Notes: generated by a model from the letters alone, not told the origin. A DNA stretch of 64,000 nt from Simonsiella muelleri ATCC 29453 (GCF_002951835.1 NZ_CP019448.1:2232001-2296000), one strand, 5' to 3'; shown: positions 41,751 to 50,453, numbered from the stretch's first letter. Translations and numbers: made by a program.

Positions 41751-42548
41751 TCATTTGCGTGAATAAAATTGTACCAATTGTTCATTTTCAGGCAGCATCA
41801 ATTTTTTGATGGCGTGCGCAAACACCGTTTCCAGCGTGATTTGATGCAATGCACCCGACTGCCACGCGTTATCCACAATCATATGGGCGGCGACTGGGTC
41901 GCTCGGTTGCAATGCGTCCCACAAACCCAACGCGTGCATATCTTGCCAAAAAGTTGTGGCTTTTTGATACGTTAGCACCAGTTTAGCGGTATCGGTTATC
42001 GGGTCATAAAAACCGTGATGGTAGAGCATATCGCCTAAATCGTGCATATCCACCAATGTGGGTGCCGCACAAGTGATGCCATGTTGTGCCAACAATTCAC
42101 GAATTTCAGGCAGCGTATCCGCCCCAAAATGGCTGAAAAACAGCAAACCATCGGTTTTCAACGCCTGCGCCCAATTTTCCAACACAGGAACAATTTCATG
42201 AGCGTGAATCAAAGCCAAATTTGCCCACAGCATTGTGGTGCTGGCTTCAGGTAATTTTTGAGTAATTAATTGATGATGTTGTATCATTTTTTTGCCTATT
42301 AATTTGGCAAACAGGCTGATTTTGCGTGCAGAGGCGGCAGCCTGAAGCCAATCAGCACGGTGGTCATATTCCACAAATACGGCTTCAGGATAACGCGTGG
42401 CTAATAAATGCCTGCTGATGTCGCCGTCTGCACCGATAAGCGTGATGTGGCTAGGGGCATGGCGCAACACAGCCAAACGGCTGTCGGTTTGTTCGGCAAA
42501 ATATTGGTGAATCGCATAATCAGATGGGATTTTTACAAGGGTTTGCAT
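41751..42548 (-). CDS. BioC-like class I methyltransferase
   Basis: A 265-aa SAM-dependent methyltransferase-like protein. The C-terminal half looks like BioC (malonyl-ACP O-methyltransferase, first step of pimelate assembly for biotin): LLFFSHFGADTLPEIRELL, VDMHDLGDMLYHHGF and LVLTYQKA. SAM motif I is weak (ITLIGADGDISRHL instead of a Gly-rich loop), so a diverged BioC or another methyltransferase is possible. No bio genes adjoin. The start at 42548 begins MQTLVKIPSDY. No clear ribosome site. Confidence 0.7.
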   Translation of the reverse strand: MQTLVKIPSDYAIHQYFAEQTDSRLAVLRHAPSHITLIGADGDISRHLLATRYPEAVFVEYDHRADWLQAAASARKISLFAKLIGKKMIQHHQLITQKLPEASTTMLWANLALIHAHEIVPVLENWAQALKTDGLLFFSHFGADTLPEIRELLAQHGITCAAPTLVDMHDLGDMLYHHGFYDPITDTAKLVLTYQKATTFWQDMHALGLWDALQPSDPVAAHMIVDNAWQSGALHQITLETVFAHAIKKLMLPENEQLVQFYSRK

Positions 42549-42600
42549 TTGTTTTTTTTGAAAAATGGGTGGTGTGGTTTACAATGCTGGCTTTCGTATT

Positions 42601-42692
42601 TTCAGGCTGCCTGAATCAATTTAGCAGCCTGAAAGTTGAATTTTATCTGTTTTCCGATTTTCAGGCAGCCGATAAATTCAAGGTAGCCTGAA
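42601..42692. repeat. Cluster of four DUS or DUS-like sites
   Basis: TTCAGGCTGCCTGAA at 42601, AGCAGCCTGAA at 42623, TTCAGGCAGCC at 42660 and GGTAGCCTGAA at 42682, all within 92 bp between divergent genes. Confidence 0.85.
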
Positions 42693-42721
42693 AAAAATTA
42701 AATTAAATTGAATGAAATATT

Positions 42722-43504
42722 ATGAAACTGACCGATTATTTGAAAACCTTGCTGGCTTTCGTGATTGCCTTGGCAATCAATTTGCCCAGCTACGCACAAA
42801 GCAAAATCCGTTGGAATACCGCGCCCACCTACGCCAATACGCCCGAAGAAGTCGCGCCCGACCCCGATGAACCGCAACCTTTGGAAAAAATAACACCTCA
42901 AATAAGGCATAATGCACCATTAAATCAAAAAGTTAATCCACCCATTCCAAGTGCGTCCGTTTCTCAATCAACAACACCAACCAATATTGCCAATGAAGAA
43001 GAACAATTAAATCAAGATATTCGCTTATTATGGGACGAAATCAACCAAATGGAAAAACAAAAAAACGATATTACCGTATTGCCCATCAAACCCATTGAAA
43101 AAACCCACGAAACCAAAAACACCCACAAAAATCAAAACACCAAAACCCCAGCCGCCAGCATCAAATCCGAACAAGAACGCATTGAAACCTTGTTACGCAA
43201 CAGCAAAGAAAAAAATAGCAAAATCATCATTCAATCCAAAGAAGTGAAAAATGACAAAACCGATAAAAATAAAACACCTGCACCAGTGGTAACCTTGCCA
43301 ACCGCACAACCCAAACCCGTTTTAACGCGCAAACAAGTGTTGGAACACGAAATTGAACGCGAAAAAGCCGCACTCAAATCCGCCCAAACCCAACTCAAAA
43401 TCGCCCAAAAACGCGGTAATACCGCGCAAGCAACAAAATTACTTGACGTAATTCGCGACCGCCAATTAAACGTACAAGCAATTTCTCGCGAATTGTCTCG
43501 CTAA
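42722..43504 (+). CDS. Exported protein of unknown function, Lys/Pro-rich with C-terminal coiled coil
   Basis: A 260-aa protein with a clean Sec signal peptide (LLAFVIALAINLPSYA, cleavage after SYA). A Pro/Asn/Thr/Lys-rich, probably extended region runs to about residue 190, followed by a helical Glu/Lys/Gln C-terminus (VLEHEIEREKAALKSAQTQL) likely to coil. Low-complexity pieces such as HETKNTHKNQNTKTP suggest a periplasmic spacer. I do not recognise a family with confidence. It could be a peptidoglycan-associated or coiled-coil envelope protein. Confidence 0.65.
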   Translation: MKLTDYLKTLLAFVIALAINLPSYAQSKIRWNTAPTYANTPEEVAPDPDEPQPLEKITPQIRHNAPLNQKVNPPIPSASVSQSTTPTNIANEEEQLNQDIRLLWDEINQMEKQKNDITVLPIKPIEKTHETKNTHKNQNTKTPAASIKSEQERIETLLRNSKEKNSKIIIQSKEVKNDKTDKNKTPAPVVTLPTAQPKPVLTRKQVLEHEIEREKAALKSAQTQLKIAQKRGNTAQATKLLDVIRDRQLNVQAISRELSR

Positions 43505-43525
43505 TAAAAATGCGTTCAGCACAAT

Positions 43526-43570
43526 AAAAAGCAGCCTGAAAACTGTGGATAAGTTTTCAGGCTGCTTTTT
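43526..43570. terminator. DUS hairpin with a DnaA-box loop
   Basis: AAAAAGCAGCCTGAAAAC and GTTTTCAGGCTGCTTTTT make a perfect 18-bp stem. The 9-nt loop is exactly TGTGGATAA, the DnaA-box consensus. It sits between the exported protein gene and the tRNA gene. Similar hairpins are at 55104 and 62377. Confidence 0.85.
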
Positions 43571-43582
43571 TATTCACAACAA

Positions 43583-43654
43583 TCCCACCGACAGGAATCG
43601 AACCTGTATTTCACGCTTAGGAGGCATGCGTTCTATCCGTTGAACTACGATGGG
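43583..43654 (-). tRNA. tRNA-Arg (anticodon CCU)
   Basis: A 72-nt cloverleaf on the minus strand: acceptor CCCATCG/CGGTGGG, D arm GTTC-GAAC, anticodon stem CATGC/GCGTG with loop CTCCTAA (anticodon CCT, reading AGG), and T arm ACAGG-TTCGATT-CCTGT. CCA is not encoded. It begins six bases from the neighbouring gene's stop codon. Confidence 0.92.
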
Positions 43655-43659
43655 GTAAA

Positions 43660-44106
43660 CTAAAATTTTCCAACCACAAATGACAATAATCCAGCCGCAA
43701 TCAAAGGACCAACTGGTATACCTCCCAAAAACGCTACACCCAAAATTGTCCCCACCAGCAACCCCGTTACCAATGTGGGCTGCGTATTCATAAGCGGTAC
43801 ACCTCGCCCCGCAATCCACGCCACCAACACCCCAATTAGCACCGCACACATCATCTTGACACTGAAAAAAGTCGTCGCATTCGGTAATTGTGTTTTACCC
43901 AAAACCAGTGGACTCAACACGCCAATCGTCAGCAAAATAATACCCCATTGCAACGCATATTTATCCACAAGCGGTAAATATTTTACCAAAAAAGTTTGTT
44001 GCAGCAACAACAATACGGCTGCGGAAATGGTCATTGTGCCATTATTTCCCAGTACGCCCAAAAAAATCAAGCCCACCAAAAACAACGCAACTGGATTCGC
44101 ATTCAT
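43660..44106 (-). CDS. UPF0756/DUF441 membrane protein (YeaL-like)
   Basis: A 148-aa protein with four hydrophobic segments, starting MNANPVALFLVGLIFLGVLG and containing KYLPLVDKYALQWGI, SPLVLGKTQLP and IPVGPLIAAGLLS. These are hallmarks of UPF0756. The function is not known. The ATG overlaps the ispB stop codon (TGATG), so it is translationally coupled to ispB. The tRNA gene follows immediately and may be on the same transcript. Confidence 0.88.
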   Translation of the reverse strand: MNANPVALFLVGLIFLGVLGNNGTMTISAAVLLLLQQTFLVKYLPLVDKYALQWGIILLTIGVLSPLVLGKTQLPNATTFFSVKMMCAVLIGVLVAWIAGRGVPLMNTQPTLVTGLLVGTILGVAFLGGIPVGPLIAAGLLSFVVGKF

Positions 44107-45080
44107 CACGATACTCGCTCCACCGACAATTCCGCCATTTGACGCATCGCCACAGTTACTTCGTTTTCAGGCAGCATTTTCAGGCAGCCTATCGCTTGAG
44201 CAACGGCTTTTTTGGCTTGTTCCATGCAATAATTAAGCGCATCGGATTCAGTTACATGAGCATGAATTTGGTCAAAATATTCGCGATCAGCATTTTGTAA
44301 CGCGGTGCGAACGTCTTGAGCGGCGACATCGTTGCCCTGTTGCATCAAATAAATCAATGGCAAAGTTGGTTTGCCTTCAGCTAAATCATCGCCCACGTTT
44401 TTGCCAATTTGTTCCACGCTGCCTGAATAATCCAACACGTCATCAATAATTTGAAACGCTGTTCCCATGTACATACCAAAATTTTTCAATGCGGTTTCTT
44501 GTTCATGGGTTGCGCCTGCCAAAATCGCGCCCACTTGCGCGGCAGCTTCAAACAGTTTGGCGGTTTTGTATTGAATCACTTGTAAATATTGCGCTTCAGT
44601 GATGTCAATATTACCGATATTCATCAATTGCATCACTTCGCCTTCGGCAATGATGTTTGTGGCATCTGCCATCACTTCCAAAATTTTCAGGCTGCCTGAA
44701 CCCACCATCAATTGAAAAGCGCGTGTGTACAAAAAGTCGCCCACCAACACCGCCGCCGCATTACCGAATAAATTATTGGCGGTTTTGCGCCCGCGTCTTA
44801 ATTCGCTTTCGTCCACGACATCATCGTGTAACAGGGTTGATGTGTGGATAAATTCCACCATTGCCGCGAGCGAATACAATTTATCGTCATCGTAACCCAA
44901 GCATTTTCCAGACAAAATAGTCAAAATAGGGCGCAAACGCTTGCCACCTGCCCCAATAATATAAGTGCCAATTTGGGAAATCAGCGCAACATCAGATTGC
45001 ACGGCTTGATTGACCACCAGATTAACGCGGCTTAAATCGTGTTCCAAATTTTGTTGAAAATAGGGAATGGTGCTTAGCAT
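44106..45080 (-). CDS. ispB: Octaprenyl diphosphate synthase
   Basis: Long-chain prenyltransferase (324 aa) that builds the ubiquinone side chain. First Asp-rich motif DDVVDESELRRG, then NNLFGNAAAVLVGDFLYTRAF. Second motif DDVLDYSGSVEQIGKN with DDLAEGKPTLPLIY. It differs from ispA at 40567 by these chain-length-type residues. The usual rplU-rpmA neighbours are 5-6 kb away. It supplies the same pathway as ubiG at 25475. Confidence 0.95.
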   Translation of the reverse strand: MLSTIPYFQQNLEHDLSRVNLVVNQAVQSDVALISQIGTYIIGAGGKRLRPILTILSGKCLGYDDDKLYSLAAMVEFIHTSTLLHDDVVDESELRRGRKTANNLFGNAAAVLVGDFLYTRAFQLMVGSGSLKILEVMADATNIIAEGEVMQLMNIGNIDITEAQYLQVIQYKTAKLFEAAAQVGAILAGATHEQETALKNFGMYMGTAFQIIDDVLDYSGSVEQIGKNVGDDLAEGKPTLPLIYLMQQGNDVAAQDVRTALQNADREYFDQIHAHVTESDALNYCMEQAKKAVAQAIGCLKMLPENEVTVAMRQMAELSVERVS

Positions 45081-45162
45081 AATCTATCTCTAGGCGGAAG
45101 TTTAAAGGGCGAAATTATAGCATTTTTGCGCTTTAATCGCACAGTTATCACAAATTTTATTC

Positions 45163-45178
45163 TGTTGCTTATGCAACA
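45163..45178. promoter_or_regulatory. Dyad candidate operator TGTTGC-N4-GCAACA
   Basis: Six-base perfect arms in the ispB-marR divergent gap, with the MarR-family TTGC/GCAA character. Confidence 0.4.
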
Positions 45179-45217
45179 AATTATATGGAAAAATCAGCCT
45201 TATGGGTAATTTATCAT

Positions 45218-45229
45218 TGATAATTATCA
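45218..45229. promoter_or_regulatory. Perfect palindrome TGATAATTATCA
   Basis: A 12-bp palindrome 48 bp before the MarR gene start, in AT-rich promoter sequence. It could be an autoregulation site. Confidence 0.4.
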
Positions 45230-45276
45230 CATAAGTAATTATAATTTAGTATTTAGTTTCAAACCTGCAATAAATC

Positions 45277-45927
45277 ATGACTGAAACAACATTTTCTCAA
45301 TTTGAACAAAAGCTTAAACAAGCCAATCAGCAAACACCACAATGTGCCGATAATCAATTTTTGTTATTGCGGTTGTTCCATCATATACACCCACGCATCA
45401 TCAATGAGCTGAATCAAGTACTTGCACCCTATCACATTCAACATCACGAATGGACAGCATTATTGATGGCATACGCTGCGCCTGATTATCAAATTTTGCC
45501 TTCTACACTAAGCAGTTTACTGGATCTAACACGCACTTCATTAACGCGATTATCTGATGATTTGGTCAGTAAAGGTTTATTGCGTCGCCACGAGAATCGC
45601 CAAGACCGCCGTCAAATAGTGTTGCAACTCACACCAGCAGGCGTACAGTGCATTCAAACAGCCGCACCCGTTTGTGCTGCAGCGCGTAAACAAATGCTTT
45701 TACCCTTTTCCGCCAGCGAACGCAAACAGTTCGAACAATTCCTCCGCCGCTTACTCGCACATTTGAATCACGAAACGCAGCCTGAACCCCAAAAACCCAA
45801 TCTACCGAATTTCCATCAAACCGAAGATGCTTACTTAAGTTATCATAGCCACGTCAAAATGATTGGACAAAACAGCAGTAACGAAATTCAACAATGGCTC
45901 AATCAAAAAATGCCAAAATTTGCATAA
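45277..45927 (+). CDS. MarR-family transcriptional regulator
   Basis: A 216-aa winged-helix regulator. Residues ~25-150 hold the MarR fold: HHEWTALLMAYAA, the recognition helix region LSSLLDLTRTSLTRLSDDLV, and the wing KGLLRRHENRQDRRQIVLQL with the conserved DRR. A ~60-residue C-terminal extension (after ~155) is unusual for MarR proteins. It is divergent from ispB, and dyads in the shared gap may be its operators. The target genes are unknown. FarR of Neisseria is a relative by fold only. Confidence 0.85.
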   Translation: MTETTFSQFEQKLKQANQQTPQCADNQFLLLRLFHHIHPRIINELNQVLAPYHIQHHEWTALLMAYAAPDYQILPSTLSSLLDLTRTSLTRLSDDLVSKGLLRRHENRQDRRQIVLQLTPAGVQCIQTAAPVCAAARKQMLLPFSASERKQFEQFLRRLLAHLNHETQPEPQKPNLPNFHQTEDAYLSYHSHVKMIGQNSSNEIQQWLNQKMPKFA

Positions 45928-46072
45928 AATCAGCCAAATTTTTGAAATATGCTTAAAATCCAATCTTTTCAAGATTTATCAATGATGCATCAATTTTTTT
46001 GATGATTGAAAATCAAGTTGAATTATAGGATTTTTCTTAATTTAATTCAACTGGATAATTTAGCAAAAATAC

Positions 46073-46119
46073 AAAAAGGCTGCCTGAAAACAAAAATATT
46101 CGTTCAGGCAGCCTTTTTT
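46073..46119. terminator. Convergent DUS pair between marR and gapA
   Basis: AAAAAGGCTGCCTGAA and TTCAGGCAGCCTTTTT form a perfect 16-bp stem with a 14-nt loop and T tracts on both strands. Confidence 0.88.
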
Positions 46120-46137
46120 ACAACAGACTTAAATTAA

Positions 46138-47142
46138 TTAAATTTTTTCTGCAAAATATTTCAACACGCGCACCAGTTGGCTTGCATAAGACATTTCGTT
46201 GTCGTACCAAGCCACGGTTTTTACCAATTGACTTTCACCAACAGTTTGTACTCGCGTTTGAGTCGCGTCAAATAATGAACCAAAGTTGATGCCAATGATG
46301 TCTGATGACACAATTTCATCTTCAGTGTAACCAAAAGATTCATTAGCAGCCGCTTTCATGGCTGCATTGATTTCTTCTTTGGTTACTTTTTTCTCAAGCA
46401 CACAAACCAATTCGGTCAATGAACCTGTTGGCACAGGAACGCGTTGCGCTGAACCATCTAATTTGCCATTCAATTCTGGAATCACCAAACCAATCGCTTT
46501 GGCTGCACCTGTGCTGTTTGGCACGATATTAGCAGCAGCGGCACGCGCACGGCGGAAATCGCCTTTGCGATGAGGTGCATCTAAAGTATTTTGGTCGCCA
46601 GTGTAACCATGAATGGTGGTCATCAAACCTTGTACCACGCCAAATTTATCTTGCAATACTTTTGCCATTGGAGCCAAACAGTTAGTGGTGCAAGATGCCG
46701 CAGAAATCACGGTTTCACTGCCATCTAAAATATCGTGGTTCACATTAAACACAACGGTTTTCACATCATTACCACCAGGAGCAGAAATCACTACTTTACG
46801 CGCACCTGCACGAATGTGAGCTTGGCATTTTTCATTGCTGGTAAAGAAACCTGTGCATTCCAATACCACATCAATACCCAAATCTTTCCAAGGCAATTCT
46901 TCTGGATTGGGTTTGGCGAAAACTTTGATTTCTTTGCCATTAACCAACATCGCATCTTCTTTTAATTCCACAGTACCGTCAAAACGACCTTGCGTGGTGT
47001 CGTATTTGAACAAGTGAACCAACATATCAGCAGGAGTCAAGTCATTTACTGCCACAACTTCAACGCCTTCTACTTTCAAAATACGGCGCAATGCCAAACG
47101 ACCAATGCGACCAAAACCATTAATAGCGACTTTTACGCTCAT
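46138..47142 (-). CDS. gapA: Glyceraldehyde-3-phosphate dehydrogenase
   Basis: GAPDH (334 aa), which oxidises glyceraldehyde-3-phosphate to 1,3-bisphosphoglycerate with NAD. NAD-binding INGFGRIGRLALR at the start, catalytic Cys in SAASCTTNCLAPM, then HGYTGDQ and WYDNEMSYASQ. ATG at 47142 has GGAG eight bases upstream. The longer frame merely translates that site. Upstream lies a DnaA-box array (see 47308-47463) of the same design as those before thiB and gnd. The catalytic residues are intact. Confidence 0.97.
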   Translation of the reverse strand: MSVKVAINGFGRIGRLALRRILKVEGVEVVAVNDLTPADMLVHLFKYDTTQGRFDGTVELKEDAMLVNGKEIKVFAKPNPEELPWKDLGIDVVLECTGFFTSNEKCQAHIRAGARKVVISAPGGNDVKTVVFNVNHDILDGSETVISAASCTTNCLAPMAKVLQDKFGVVQGLMTTIHGYTGDQNTLDAPHRKGDFRRARAAAANIVPNSTGAAKAIGLVIPELNGKLDGSAQRVPVPTGSLTELVCVLEKKVTKEEINAAMKAAANESFGYTEDEIVSSDIIGINFGSLFDATQTRVQTVGESQLVKTVAWYDNEMSYASQLVRVLKYFAEKI

Positions 47143-47307
47143 CGTGTTCTCCAAATTTTAAGAGTGGTAGGAAAGCCCTCATTTTCCCACTTTTGTTTAT
47201 TTATCACAATTCTATTCATGAGCTTTTTTTGATGTGAATTAAATCTTTTCAGGCAGCCTGAAAAATATTACTTATTCCTTAAAAATCTTTTTTTTAAAAT
47301 TAATAGG

Positions 47308-47463
47308 ATGATATTTTATGAGTTAATACAATTGTTGTGGATAAATAATCTAATCTTTTATTTTTAAATAAAATTTCACTTATAATAATCATGTGGACAA
47401 TACAATGATTTAATTTAGCATAGGTGTGGATAAATATTTTTTGTCATATAACTTTGTGGATAA
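47308..47463 (-). promoter_or_regulatory. TTATCCACA-box array plus AT-rich 15-mer upstream of gapA
   Basis: Read toward gapA: boxes at 47455-47463, 47425-47433, 47392-47400 (one mismatch) and 47336-47344. After exactly 13 bp comes CTCATAAAATATCAT (47308-47322). Box intervals are 30, 33 and 56 bp. The same layout precedes thiB and gnd. This 478-bp gapA-glmS gap also holds a DUS and, near glmS, TATAAT at 47540. Confidence 0.75.
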
Positions 47464-47620
47464 CTTATATTTTATACACGTCAATCAAGTCCATTTTTAC
47501 ACATTTTTGATGTGAAACATTTTTTAACATTCTTACGCGTATAATTCAGTGCTTTCGTGTTCAGGCTGCCTGAAAGTCGGGCAGTTTGAATTTTTTAAAC
47601 TTGATACTAAGGAACAATAT

Positions 47621-49465
47621 ATGTGCGGTATCGTTGGCGCAATTCGTAGCGAAAACAACAATGTAGTGGATTTTTTAACAGATGGCTTGAAACGTTTAGA
47701 ATATCGTGGTTACGACTCATCGGGTATTGCGGTATTGATGAACGACAAAATCAAGCGCGTGCGCCGCGTGGGGCGTGTGGCAAATATGGAAGATGCCGCC
47801 AAAGAAAAAGGCGTATTTGGGCAACTTGGCATCGGACACACACGCTGGGCAACACATGGCGGCGTTACCGAGCCGAATGCTCACCCACATATTTCAGGTG
47901 GCAAAATCGCAGTTGTCCACAATGGCATTATTGAAAATTTTGAAACCGAACGTGCCCGATTGCAGGCGTTGGGCTACACATTTGAATCACAAACCGACAC
48001 CGAAGTGATTTCACACAGTGTGCGCCACGAATACGACCAAAATGGTGGCGATTTGTTTGCGGCGGTTCAGGCTGCCTGCAAACGTTTTCACGGTGCCTAT
48101 GCGATTGCGGTTATCGCACAGGACAATGCGCAAAATATGGTTGTGGCACGTATGGGTTGTCCGCTGTTGGTGGCGTTGGGCGAAAATGAGACGTTCATTG
48201 CATCAGATGTATCGGCCGTGATTTCATTTACACGAAAAATCAGTTACTTGGAAGATGGCGACATCGCATTATTAAATGCACATGGCTTTGTTCAACTTGT
48301 GGATAAGTCAGGTAAGCAAGTAGAACGCGTGATTAAAAATTCGGAATTGTCATTGGCATCGTTGGAATTGGGTGCGTATAACCATTTCATGCAAAAAGAA
48401 ATTTACGAACAACCACGCGCTGTTGCCGACACCGCCGAAGTGTTTTTAGATGGCGGATTTATTGCCGAAAACTTTGGTAATAACGCAAAACAGATTTTTG
48501 AAGATATTGATAGCATTAAGATTTTGGCGTGTGGAACGTCTTATTATGCCGCATTAACGGGTAAATATTGGTTAGAAAGCATCGCCAAAATACCAACAGA
48601 TGTGGAAATTGCCAGTGAATACCGTTACCGAGATGTCATTGCCAATCCAAAACAACTCATCATCACCATTTCGCAATCAGGCGAAACGCTGGACACAATG
48701 GAAGCCTTGAAATTTGCAAAATCATTGGGACACCAACACAGTTTGTCTATTTGTAATGTGATGGAATCGGCATTGCCACGCAACAGCGAATTGGTGTTAT
48801 ACACACGTGCAGGCGCTGAAATCGGTGTGGCATCAACCAAAGCATTTACAACTCAACTGGTTGTGTTATTTGGATTATCGGTAACTTTGGGACGTTTACG
48901 CCATCAAATCTCTGATGAAAAATTAGCAAGTTATACACAAGAATTGCGCGAACTTTCAGGCAGCCTGCAACACGCACTGAATCTTGAACCGCAAATTGCA
49001 ACATGGGCGCAAAAATTCGCTAAAAAATCGAGCACATTATTTTTGGGGCGTGGTATTCATTACCCAATTGCGTTGGAGGGCGCATTAAAATTAAAAGAAA
49101 TTACCTACATTCACGCCGAAGCCTATCCTGCTGGTGAATTGAAACATGGGCCACTGGCGTTGGTTGATGAAAATATGCCCATTGTGGTGATTGCACCCAA
49201 AGACGGTTTGTTAGACAAAGTCAAAGCGAATATGCAAGAAGTTTCAGCACGTGGTGGCGAATTATTTGTGTTCACGGATTTGGATAGCGAATACGAAAGC
49301 AGTGCCAACAATATTCACGTGATTCGTACACCGCGCCATGCAGGCACATTGTCGCCGATTGTGCATACCATTCCCGTACAGTTATTGTCGTATCATGCGG
49401 CTTTGGCACGTGGCACAGATGTGGATAAACCGCGCAATTTGGCAAAATCGGTTACAGTTGAATAA
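47621..49465 (+). CDS. glmS: Glutamine-fructose-6-phosphate aminotransferase
   Basis: GlmS (614 aa) makes glucosamine-6-phosphate for peptidoglycan and LPS. The N-terminal nucleophile is Cys2 (MCGIVGA), the glutaminase domain runs to ~residue 240, and two SIS isomerase domains follow (ACGTSYYAALTGKYW, SQSGETLDTMEAL, AEAYPAGELKHGPLAL). The end PRNLAKSVTVE is standard. ATG at 47621 has AAGGAA upstream. The earlier open frame would block the N-terminal Cys and is rejected. A DUS-pair terminator follows. glmU, two steps later, is at 51302. Confidence 0.97.
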   Translation: MCGIVGAIRSENNNVVDFLTDGLKRLEYRGYDSSGIAVLMNDKIKRVRRVGRVANMEDAAKEKGVFGQLGIGHTRWATHGGVTEPNAHPHISGGKIAVVHNGIIENFETERARLQALGYTFESQTDTEVISHSVRHEYDQNGGDLFAAVQAACKRFHGAYAIAVIAQDNAQNMVVARMGCPLLVALGENETFIASDVSAVISFTRKISYLEDGDIALLNAHGFVQLVDKSGKQVERVIKNSELSLASLELGAYNHFMQKEIYEQPRAVADTAEVFLDGGFIAENFGNNAKQIFEDIDSIKILACGTSYYAALTGKYWLESIAKIPTDVEIASEYRYRDVIANPKQLIITISQSGETLDTMEALKFAKSLGHQHSLSICNVMESALPRNSELVLYTRAGAEIGVASTKAFTTQLVVLFGLSVTLGRLRHQISDEKLASYTQELRELSGSLQHALNLEPQIATWAQKFAKKSSTLFLGRGIHYPIALEGALKLKEITYIHAEAYPAGELKHGPLALVDENMPIVVIAPKDGLLDKVKANMQEVSARGGELFVFTDLDSEYESSANNIHVIRTPRHAGTLSPIVHTIPVQLLSYHAALARGTDVDKPRNLAKSVTVE

Positions 49466-49489
49466 TGAAATTAATGGTAATTGATTAAT

Positions 49490-49531
49490 AAAAGGCAGCC
49501 TGAAAGCATAGTTTCTTCCAGGCTGCCTTTT
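49490..49531. terminator. glmS terminator (DUS pair)
   Basis: AAAAGGCAGCCTGAAAG faces CTTCCAGGCTGCCTTTTT. One arm has a C in place of the usual T (CCAGGCTGCC). Confidence 0.75.
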
Positions 49532-49565
49532 TAGAACGCCGCCTGTATTTTTAGAACCTGTGTTC

Positions 49566-49757
49566 TTAATATAAATAAGCAAATTTAGAACGTAATTCAT
49601 CATCCGAACACGACAACAACAAACGAATATCATCAAAATCCAACAAATGCAATGCACTTTGTGCCTCTTCTTCGGTTGCGCCAAATCCGCATAATCGCGA
49701 TTCCAAACTTTTGGCAATCATGCGCTCCCAGTCATTTTGTGCTTCTTTAGAATTCAT
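49566..49757 (-). CDS. Small hypothetical protein
   Basis: A 63-aa acidic, helical protein starting MNSKEAQNDWERMIAKSLE and containing GATEEEAQSALHLLD. I do not recognise it. Support: a GGGAG ribosome site eight bases before ATG 49757 and balanced codon use. The stop codon abuts a fragment of repeat A (AGAACCTGTGTTCT at 49553-49566). It lies just downstream of ruvA on the same strand and may be in its operon. Confidence 0.6.
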   Translation of the reverse strand: MNSKEAQNDWERMIAKSLESRLCGFGATEEEAQSALHLLDFDDIRLLLSCSDDELRSKFAYLY

Positions 49758-49799
49758 GTGTTTTACTCCCAAAAAGAAGTATTTTATCAGTAATTTTCA

Positions 49800-50387
49800 T
49801 CAACGCATCAAATTCTTCAACGCCAATTTAACCCCTTCGCTCACATCAACATCAGCCGCTAAACCTTTCACAGCCAATCGCGATTCTTTTTCATTGTAGC
49901 CTAAAGCCAACAGCGTGCTGACGACATCTTCCGAGTTATCCACAGATGCTGTGGCGTGCAGCAAATCATCTTTCAGGCTACCTGAAACTGTTAATTTACC
50001 ACGCAATTCCAAAATCATGCGTTCGGCGGTTTTTTTGCCAACACTGGGCGCAGACGATAACTTTTTCACATCTTCCGATGCGATTGCCGCCGCTAAATCG
50101 TCAGGCGACAACGCCGACAAAATCCCCAAAGCCGTTTTTGCACCAATACCACTCACTTTAACCAATTGGCGAAACGTGGCACGTTCAGCCAAATCCGCAA
50201 AACCAAACAGTAAATGTGCGTCTTCGCGTACCGCCAATTGCGTGTAAAGCTGCACAGTTTCACCCAAAGCAGGCAGCGCGTAGAAAGTCTGCATGGACAC
50301 ATCAACTTCGTAGCCCACGCCATTTACATCAATCACAATTTGCGGTGGTGTTTTGTCAATGAGTGTACCGCGTAATCTGCTAATCAT
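49800..50387 (-). CDS. ruvA: Holliday junction helicase subunit RuvA
   Basis: RuvA (195 aa) binds four-way junctions as a tetramer and loads RuvB. Domain I is an OB fold (MISRLRGTLIDKTPP, VNGVGYEVDV). Domain II has two helix-hairpin-helix motifs (VSGIGAKTALGIL, APSVGKKTAERMI). Domain III is the small C-terminal three-helix bundle (VVSTLLALGYNEKES). An in-frame DUS variant near 49975 encodes SGSLK. ruvB and ruvC are not adjacent. Confidence 0.96.
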   Translation of the reverse strand: MISRLRGTLIDKTPPQIVIDVNGVGYEVDVSMQTFYALPALGETVQLYTQLAVREDAHLLFGFADLAERATFRQLVKVSGIGAKTALGILSALSPDDLAAAIASEDVKKLSSAPSVGKKTAERMILELRGKLTVSGSLKDDLLHATASVDNSEDVVSTLLALGYNEKESRLAVKGLAADVDVSEGVKLALKNLMR

Positions 50388-50453
50388 AAATTATTCCTTT
50401 CATTTTCAGGCAGCCTGAAAAGCATCAAATTTGATTATTTTAAATAAAATAAT

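Noticed and set aside
48298..48307. TGTGGATAA matches inside glmS, the ABC exporter, thiB and gnd
   Set aside because: Single sites within coding sequence without the array layout are expected by chance and codon use.
49553..49566. AGAACCTGTGTTCT as an operator palindrome
   Set aside because: It is more simply a fragment of repeat A next to the gene end.
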